From Haliclystus octoradiatus (taxonomy: Eukaryota; Cnidaria; Staurozoa; Stauromedusae; Haliclystidae): a DNA stretch of 64,000 nucleotides. The notes beneath the pieces are model-generated. The model was given only the letters and a program-made list of their open reading frames with translations. It was not told where the DNA came from and made no database searches. Position numbers and translations under genes: made by a program. The DNA is taken from contig OU744450.1 in assembly GCA_916610825.1 (NCBI GenBank), forward strand, positions 18,158,814 to 18,222,813, given 5' to 3'. Shown one piece after another: positions 57,405 through 64,000 of this stretch; the first letter of the stretch is position 1, and the number at the start of each line of letters is the position of its first letter.

Positions 57405-57909
57405 TTAGGTATGTAATGATTTTATGATAAATGAAGATCAAACATTGACTCAATAAGTCCTACCCTATAATTGCGTGGAATGCTATAGTGAAATTCTAGT
57501 AAAGTAAAGTAAAAAAGTAAAGTATTGCTAATCTTAGGTAAATCGTTTGCTCTACTAACAGTTTGATTTAGCAGTAAAATTTCCGGTATTTCAATTAGCT
57601 GGATTTAGACATGCTGCCTTCAAGCAATTTATCATCCAAAAAGTGCATGATAACTATTGATATAGATAAATGGAAATCTGTGATAATAATACATCGGCAT
57701 CAAAATATATTCGATTACTTCATATTTCCTCAGCTTGTTTATTTATTTTAACAAATGACAGCTAGGTAAATCAGTGAGTAACTATTGTTTTCAATAGATT
57801 ATATACCTGAAATGTTGACTCAGCTTACATTAATTCGGTTAAAAGTCATTGCATCCCCGACATACATGATTTGTGATCGACACATCGCAATTGACAGACA
57901 TAAAAAAAC

Positions 57910-60900
57910 ATGGAGATTGGACCGTTAGTACTACTTTGTGCCATTTATTTGGCTTTTACGTCGGCTTCACAAGGTAAGACTAAAAGTCTCCTTTCCAGTT
58001 GAAAGTCAATTTTGGGAGATCAAGTTTGTAAGATTTTGGGAATCGCCATATATAGTGTCCATATTCGATCAACTTATAGAGATTTAATGATATATAATTG
58101 ATTTAGAATCTCATCTATAATGCAGTAATATTTCAATGTTTGACACAGTCCCCACATTACCAATTACCTTTTTTCAATGTTGCATTCACATGTGAAAATA
58201 ATATGTTTTGTGAATCAAATCATCTTTCGATCCATGAAGAATTTACCCCATCTGGTTCTTTGGATTGAATACTTTAAAAAAATGCGTTTGCTGTATTGGA
58301 GTGCATGTATTATCCTCTTTATATAGGTATATATGTTTGCGCTGTAATTCATATCTCGGTTTCCCTTTTTCACGACAGTTTTATGAAGCATCAAGATGTT
58401 ACGTACACGAAAACAATTCGTATTACTTATTCATACTTTCAAGTTGACTTTCCAAAATTGAACATTAGTAAACCATCGTGCGTCACTGCCTGATAATGTG
58501 GTGGACCCATGCCATATCATCTTTACAAATGTTATACTGTAAATACAATAACCTCTATACGCTGATTTTTCCGTGCTATTATTCGTTTTCTCTTTCTCGT
58601 ATTACAGAGCCTCTTCTCGTAATAGATGGTGATATGGAAATGTCCCTATCTGAATACATTGATTTGAGTAAATCATCTGTAGGCTATGGCGCTGGAATAA
58701 GGAAGAAATGGCCGTATGCTAAAGACATTCCATACAGAATTCACAGCTCATTGAGTATGTTAATCAGCTGATAAGTCTTTAAGACGAAGTCTTCAAGTCA
58801 GAAGATGTGTCCATTACTCTGTAGGAAGTAAATTCTTCCAAAATAACGTCAGATCGATAGCTCAGTTGTTCTATCATCAATTTGTTAAGCTATATCGAAT
58901 TATTATGTCTCCTTTCAAGATAATTACAATCGGTGACAAGGTGTGGAAAAGATGAATAACTAATAAGATAGATCTTGTTTGGAGATATTCTCCCTGGATA
59001 AGACTTTATGACTATACCATATCTCAGTTTTGCTGTATTAGTAATAAATAATCTGCTATTCTATACTTCTAATTTCATGAAATAGTAAGTAACGTAATAT
59101 ATCATATTTCAGGAAGCACGAGATATCACCAACTCATTATTGATGCAATGAAAGACATTGAAACATACACGTGTTTGACATTCAAAGAAAGCCCAAAAGC
59201 TATGGCATACATTAATTTCGTGCCTAGTGGCTCTAGTTCGTAAGTAAAATGTAAATTGGAGCTTTTCTCTGTACTATTGCTTAGGAGTTAACAGGGACTG
59301 ATGTGCTCAGCATATTGATAATTCTCCATTAACTGATAATACAACAATATTAAGAGAAATGTAACTGCCAGTTAATCTACGAAGGATGGATATAGTTATG
59401 CGAGGCAAATGAATCAGTACATTGTTTTCTTATAAACAGAACATTAACATAGAATCTAATATATGAAATACATTGATAAATACTTTGAAAAAAAATTATC
59501 ATTCATAATAGGTATAGAGTTGAATTTATTTCTATTTTCTTTCTTTTTCTATATTTATACAGATGTAGTTCTAGAATTGGTTTCAATTTTGGTGCTAACA
59601 ATGTTAAGATTGGTATATTTTGTCCCAGAAAAGGATTGGTTCTTCATGAAATCATGCACAGTTTAGGGTTCTATCATGAACATAACCGTCCTGATCGTGA
59701 TCAATTTGTTAAAGTTCATTATGGAAACATCGCTAAAGGTAACTATAATGATATTCCACATTGTCAATTGTCCTTTTGTGAAATCTGGAGAACTTTGAAA
59801 TTTAAAGAAGTTTGAAATGGAAATATTTTAAAAAGTTGAAGAACTTTTTGGGTAGCATTTCTAAATTTTTGACCTTTTGGCTAGCATTTATATAGATTGT
59901 TGAAACTTTTTCGGTCTTCACTTTTCCCAAAGTGTCACCAATTCCTGTTTATGCAGAGCTGGTGTCAGCCCCCTTCCCCGGTAACGAAGGCGTTTATTAT
60001 AATTTCAACGTAATATCCATTCCTATTTTATTTCTTTTTTGTTTCTTATTCATTCACAAACTATATTAGGTAATATTGATGCATTTTACATCGCTGTTTT
60101 AGCTAATGTGTGTGCATTTTGTGGCTATGAAATTGTCTGTTGATTCGTTTCAAGGTGTTGCACGTAATTTTGATAAATTCAGAAACACGCAGATCGACTC
60201 ATTGGGTTCCCCCTATGATTATGATAGTATCATGCACTATGGTAGTATGGCAGCCTCTAAAAACGGTAAACCAACCATCGAAGCGTTGAATCCTAAAAAC
60301 ACTCCTCGAATGGGCCAAAGATTGGGCATGAGTTTACAAGACATTGCACAGATCCATAAACTTTACAATTGCTCAGGTACTTAGCATATATGTATCTCTT
60401 GATGTTGATAAATAGCATTATGGGAAATGATGGATATTTCACTCACGTCATTTAAGGGCATAAAGTTGACCGGTGGCATTTGCGCTCGGTCTTCGAATAT
60501 GCACTGATTCACCACACTACTTGTGGCTTGAAAATGGCATTCATTAATCAATTTTGAGCACGCGAGTCGCGATGGCCAATTTTATGCTTTTAACATTATG
60601 ATTCAATATGTTAGATTTGTCGCATAATTACAATCCCATGATTGTACAGTATAGATGGCTTATAGAGTAGTCATTTAGTTTATGGAACTGTAATGAGATT
60701 TGATCGAGCACATAATAGGATCCCGGCAGTAAAACATTTGTGGTGATCCGACACCTCACCAATATATATTTTGAGAAAATTTTCGGGCAATTTTGAGACG
60801 TATAAAATTGTATACTCGTGCAGTTTTGAAGGAATTGAAGTATCGAAGCTTCCATTTGAGCATATGCCACGACCGTTCTTTGGGTAAAACGCCCATCTTG

Positions 60901-62942
60901 TGTAAGAAATTAATAAGGAACTTTTTATTTCTCAATCACGTTTAAATTGAATATTACGCAATTTATTTCTCCTTATGGTGATTAGACAGTAGATGATTTG
61001 AAGGTTAAACGGTTAAACCTGAATTACTTATGTCCTTGTTTTGTATATGTCATTCTGATTTATAGGTGATTTATTTACAGGCAAGCCAATGACGTATCCA
61101 CCAACACTTCCTCCAACAACACCACGAAGTAAGTATATAGTCGAGTTAGCTATTTATACCCTATACATTATATAGTGAATTTGTATAAATCAGAATCCTT
61201 GAAATAATAGATATCGCCCCTGCGAAAACAGTTCATGAACAGTTCATGAGCGTTAAATGACCTCAATTTCATGCATGAACTGTTCATGAACAGCTTCAGA
61301 GCCTTAATGAACAGTTAAAGAATAGTTCAGGAAAATTGGGGCCGTTTAACTTTCATGAACTGCTCATGGATTGTTCACGAACTCCTAAACTGTTTTTCGC
61401 AGGAGCGTATAATAGATAACAAATAATGTAGACGGTTGACATACGTTCATTGTGAAGCCCCAGTGAGACACCAAAGCCCTTTACAATTAAATTCCGTTAG
61501 AGTATTCCAACCGCATGATATACACAACATTCACCCACTTGGTGGCCATCTGATGTTCTGATAAAATCAAGGCTGAGTTTCAGTTGACTGTAATAAATGA
61601 CACATATATAATTAATATCATAATTTTCAATCGATATAAAATTGCGCATTCTGTGTAAATTTATGTATCAGTTTGTCATTGCTATGATGAATTTGATGTT
61701 GGCGTATATTGCATGGTATATATCCTGAAACTAATTATGTCAATTATTATTCATTACCCTAGATTTCCCATCGTGCAAAGACTTCTACGAATCTGGATCA
61801 CGTACGAATGGTGCCTATCATTTGACCTCTGCTGGAAAGACGTATTGTCACATGGAGACACTTAAAGGCTGTGGATCTGGAGGTTGGACACAAGTCTTGA
61901 AAATCCAACCATACACTGTAAGTAATTGAGTAAACCATTAGTTGAGAATACACATGTATCTTACCATTTCAATAACATGTATGCTCTTCGTTCCTATAAT
62001 AATATCAACAGTACCGAATCCTAGATGGCTTGTAGGGGAACGTAGGCACTCCCATTCCAGTCCTGAACTTAGCTCTATAAATTCCGATTACCTTGGGGGG
62101 TTTTAGATGATTTATGTGACATTGAAAAGGCCATCCTTCCCAGTAGACCGAGAATTCCAAACGTTTCAGGTTGATTTCGATGAATGGTTTCCTCTCAATC
62201 TCAAACAGTTCAACATATAATAATGAAAGCCAAGGATTAAGGATACCCCTGACTCTTAATATGATTATTTTTCAATATTTGAGATGCATGGGTCAATAGA
62301 ATAGGCCTGTATTTTATTTTAGTGTATTTTAGGCGATATGAAAGAAACTATATCGATTTCTCTTTTATGAAAATTTAAACTATTTCTGTTGAATTATTAT
62401 TTAGTTATAATGATAGAAAAATTAATCATTAAAAAGCTTTTTTTCTTGTACTGTATCTGTAGAAAACATTTTCTTATTCTGCATCAATTTGGCAAAGTAA
62501 AGATGACTATTTTTCCCGAAACCTTGGTATGAAAGACAGACAAAATCTGTTAGCAAAAGCTTACTCTACAGTTGCATTTACAAAGATCTGTATTGGCATG
62601 AAAGATCAAGGAGAAATTAGATGGTCGTTGATCTCATATTCAGCCAAATCTCTTCTCGATGTATTAGCAGATGGAAAATATAAACCAGTCCGAAAGTCCG
62701 TTCAATCATGGGGAGAGCTTGTTAAAACCCCAGTTGTTCATCAACATTGTCAAAAAGCAGGATTTAACGTAGATCAGGGCATGAAAACCAGAATTGGGAT
62801 TGTTGGAAGTAGCACAAAGGATTGTTTGAAAACGGATTCAAGATTAGGATTGGGTAACAGCGGTGGAAGCTATTGGTCATCTAGTGGAAATAGTCACGAT
62901 AAAAAAACTGTTTCATTACAAGCATATGTTTTTGTACAGTAG
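57910..62942 (+). CDS. Secreted astacin metalloprotease with C-terminal fibrinogen-related-like domain, eight exons
   Basis: Zinc endopeptidase of the astacin (M12A) family, 477 aa. Inferred exons: 57910-57973, 58608-58754, 59113-59239, 59563-59738, 60155-60376, 61066-61128, 61763-61917 and 62463-62942; all are GT-AG and in frame. Exon 1 is a signal peptide (MEIGPLVLLCAIYLAFTSAS). A short propeptide with a GDM motif, resembling the aspartate-switch FxGD, precedes the protease. The zinc site is HEIMHSLGFYHEHNRPDRD and the Met-turn is SIMHY, so the enzyme should be active. A Thr/Pro linker (exon 6) leads to a Cys-rich domain (SCKDFYESGSRTNGAYHL, YCHM, GGW, then TKICIGM and DSRLGLG). It resembles domains in coral skeletal matrix proteins (USOMP-5) and other fibrinogen-related proteins. 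Exon 6 has two in-frame acceptors (61066 or 61081). Confidence 0.9.
59815..59990 (+). repeat. Dispersed AACTTTTTGGGTAG repeat, copy 4 (astacin intron 4)
   Basis: GAACTTTTTGGGTAGCATTT, TTTTTCGGTC, CCCAAAGTGTCACC and GAGCTGGTGTCAGCCCCC, in the same order as the other copies. Confidence 0.6.
61214..61408. mobile_element. TTCATGAAC-rich foldback element in astacin intron 6
   Basis: It is about 195 bp. The ends CGCCCCTGCGAAAACAG and the complement of the right end CGCTCCTGCGAAAAACAG match. It is flanked by a perfect 10 bp repeat ATAATAGATA (61204-61213 and 61409-61418). The arms carry repeated GTTCATGAAC, as does the palindrome inside the ISL2EU element. A 9-10 bp duplication fits Mutator-like elements. 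Confidence 0.75.
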
Positions 62943-64000
62943 TGAGTAACGCAGTATACATATGTTCCAAAAATAGTAATATTAAATGAGTTATATAATA
63001 ATATAGAGTGATCAATTGAGAATTCATGTATAATAGATGTATTATGTATGTACAGTATAAGCGGTAGACTGTAAATTATTAAATTCCATAATAATTAATG
63101 AGTATTACAAAATAATCGTTTTCAATCTTTAAAATCACCCAGAATGTTTCATTTACTATCTATACTATGTCGTGTATGTTGCATTGTGTAAACACCGCAC
63201 TGTACTGCGTTCTTTGTGTAGCACGAAATCTGTTAGGCGATTATTCAGCTGGTGTCAGTTAAAAAATTCAGATGAACAAGATTTTAGTAATAAATTAAGC
63301 TGACTTATCAACATTTGAAGAATGCGGATATTGAAAATATTAGAAAATTGACAATTAAGCGCAACGGGGCTCTCCGATTGATATGTCATCCCATCCCGCG
63401 CATGTCATTATAACAAATCACAAAATAATTGGCAATAATTTCCTAGGATTGGCAGTCATAAACATAATATTACCAAATCTTCGTGCTTAACTTTGAATTT
63501 GTTCTTGGTTAATAATCAGTGTCAACCTTTTTAATAAAGGCAGAAATAAACGGCATTGATATGGAAACGGAAAATGAAGGCATAAAATTCCTACGACAAA
63601 AATATGTTCTCCTGCAATTGTTTGTTATGACTTAAAATCAATTCAAAGTAACATAGAATATCATTTGATACTTTTTTTTTTAGCTATTTTCACGCCAATT
63701 TATATATACTCATAGCTCAATATATACTAATTAAAGTAAATAATTACCTCTTGTCCAATAGCAATTCGGCCTACGGGGAATAATGCTACCCTTTTGATAC
63801 TGTCTCTCCTAGCTTTAATGCATCATAAGTTGTTTAGAAATATCAAACAGTAATTACAGTAAATCTTGCTTTTCAATTTCAATTTTAATAGTTTATATAC
63901 AGTAGCTTCATTAAACGTTTGCATTCAACTCTTCTTTATCTGATTAAAAGTTCCTCGGTCTTGAAACATTCCACAGCAAAAGTAAGTGGCGACAATTTTC
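62943..64000. other. Region downstream of the astacin gene
   Basis: AT-rich with no open frame of note. Apart from the candidate poly(A) signal I see nothing. Confidence 0.5.
62981..62986 (+). promoter_or_regulatory. Candidate poly(A) signal of the astacin gene
   Basis: ATTAAA 38 nt after the stop codon; a common variant signal at a usual distance. Confidence 0.45.

Larger units (their letters stand above)
54277..57909. other. Intergenic region, P450 copy 4 to astacin
   Basis: It contains the dispersed repeat copy 3, a degenerate repeat at about 55544-55830 with TACCTCAAATATTTT motifs, and a Harbinger-like MITE. The minus strand at 56227-56395 is open without a good start, ends in a stop, and begins at a lone foldback arm (GTCTGTAACGCAGGCTA). 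No gene recognised. Confidence 0.45.

Noticed and set aside
1..64000. CRISPR arrays, bacterial operons, ribosome binding sites
   Set aside because: The repeats are microsatellites, inverted repeats or transposons; the genes are animal, so bacterial features do not apply.

Overview
This window is nuclear DNA of an AT-rich invertebrate animal. The evidence is intron-bearing animal genes (a PRPF38B-type splicing factor, a class A GPCR, a secreted astacin), microsomal clan-2 cytochrome P450s, an SLC32-type vesicular amino-acid transporter, and animal transposons (CR1/L2-like LINE, Ty3/gypsy, hAT, pogo, PIF/Harbinger-like, ISL2EU). The astacin C-terminal domain resembles a type I know best from coral and sea-anemone proteins, so a cnidarian is a reasonable guess, but I cannot fix the phylum from the sequence alone.

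Layout. (1) 298-3084, minus: two-exon orphan rhodopsin-like GPCR, head-to-head with (2) 4416-21007, plus: seven-exon PRPF38B-like gene whose introns carry many insertions. Its 7.9 kb first intron holds an antisense, decayed Ty3/gypsy element (5712-10336) interrupted by an 899 bp hAT element with a perfect 8 bp target duplication, then a pogo relic and a tRNA-like SINE head. Intron 3 holds another hAT element and intron 4 a foldback. (3) 24311-54276, plus: four P450 genes, each one uninterrupted coding exon. Between the second and third copies lie a nearly intact CR1/L2-like LINE (minus), a single-coding-exon SLC32/VGAT-like gene, and an apparently complete 5467 bp ISL2EU-type DNA transposon (38380-43846). 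(4) 57910-62942, plus: eight-exon secreted astacin metalloprotease with a C-terminal fibrinogen-related-like domain.

The most remarkable system is the ISL2EU element. It has matching termini and an AT/AT target duplication, and carries two convergent intact genes: a THAP-DDE transposase (500 aa) and an 896 aa protein combining a SWIM-like zinc finger, a YqaJ/lambda-exonuclease-like nuclease, two PHD fingers and a Ulp1-like cysteine protease. Between them is a 45 bp-armed palindrome.

The second notable theme is a family of short foldback elements. They share only about 15 terminal bases (TAGCCTGCG.GCAGAC) and 9 bp target duplications, while the rest of each arm is unrelated between copies yet self-complementary within each copy. 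A 44 bp hAT-like palindrome with a perfect 8 bp duplication is another near-minimal insertion.

The P450 genes are membrane-anchored monooxygenases that arose by duplication, and two of them share a roughly 205 bp conversion-like tract. In the four P450s and the transporter a splice-acceptor-like AG lies 4-18 nt before the ATG, which suggests 5' UTR introns or spliced-leader trans-splicing. Exon boundaries below were inferred by eye from GT/AG sites, frame continuity and family alignment; no database search was run.
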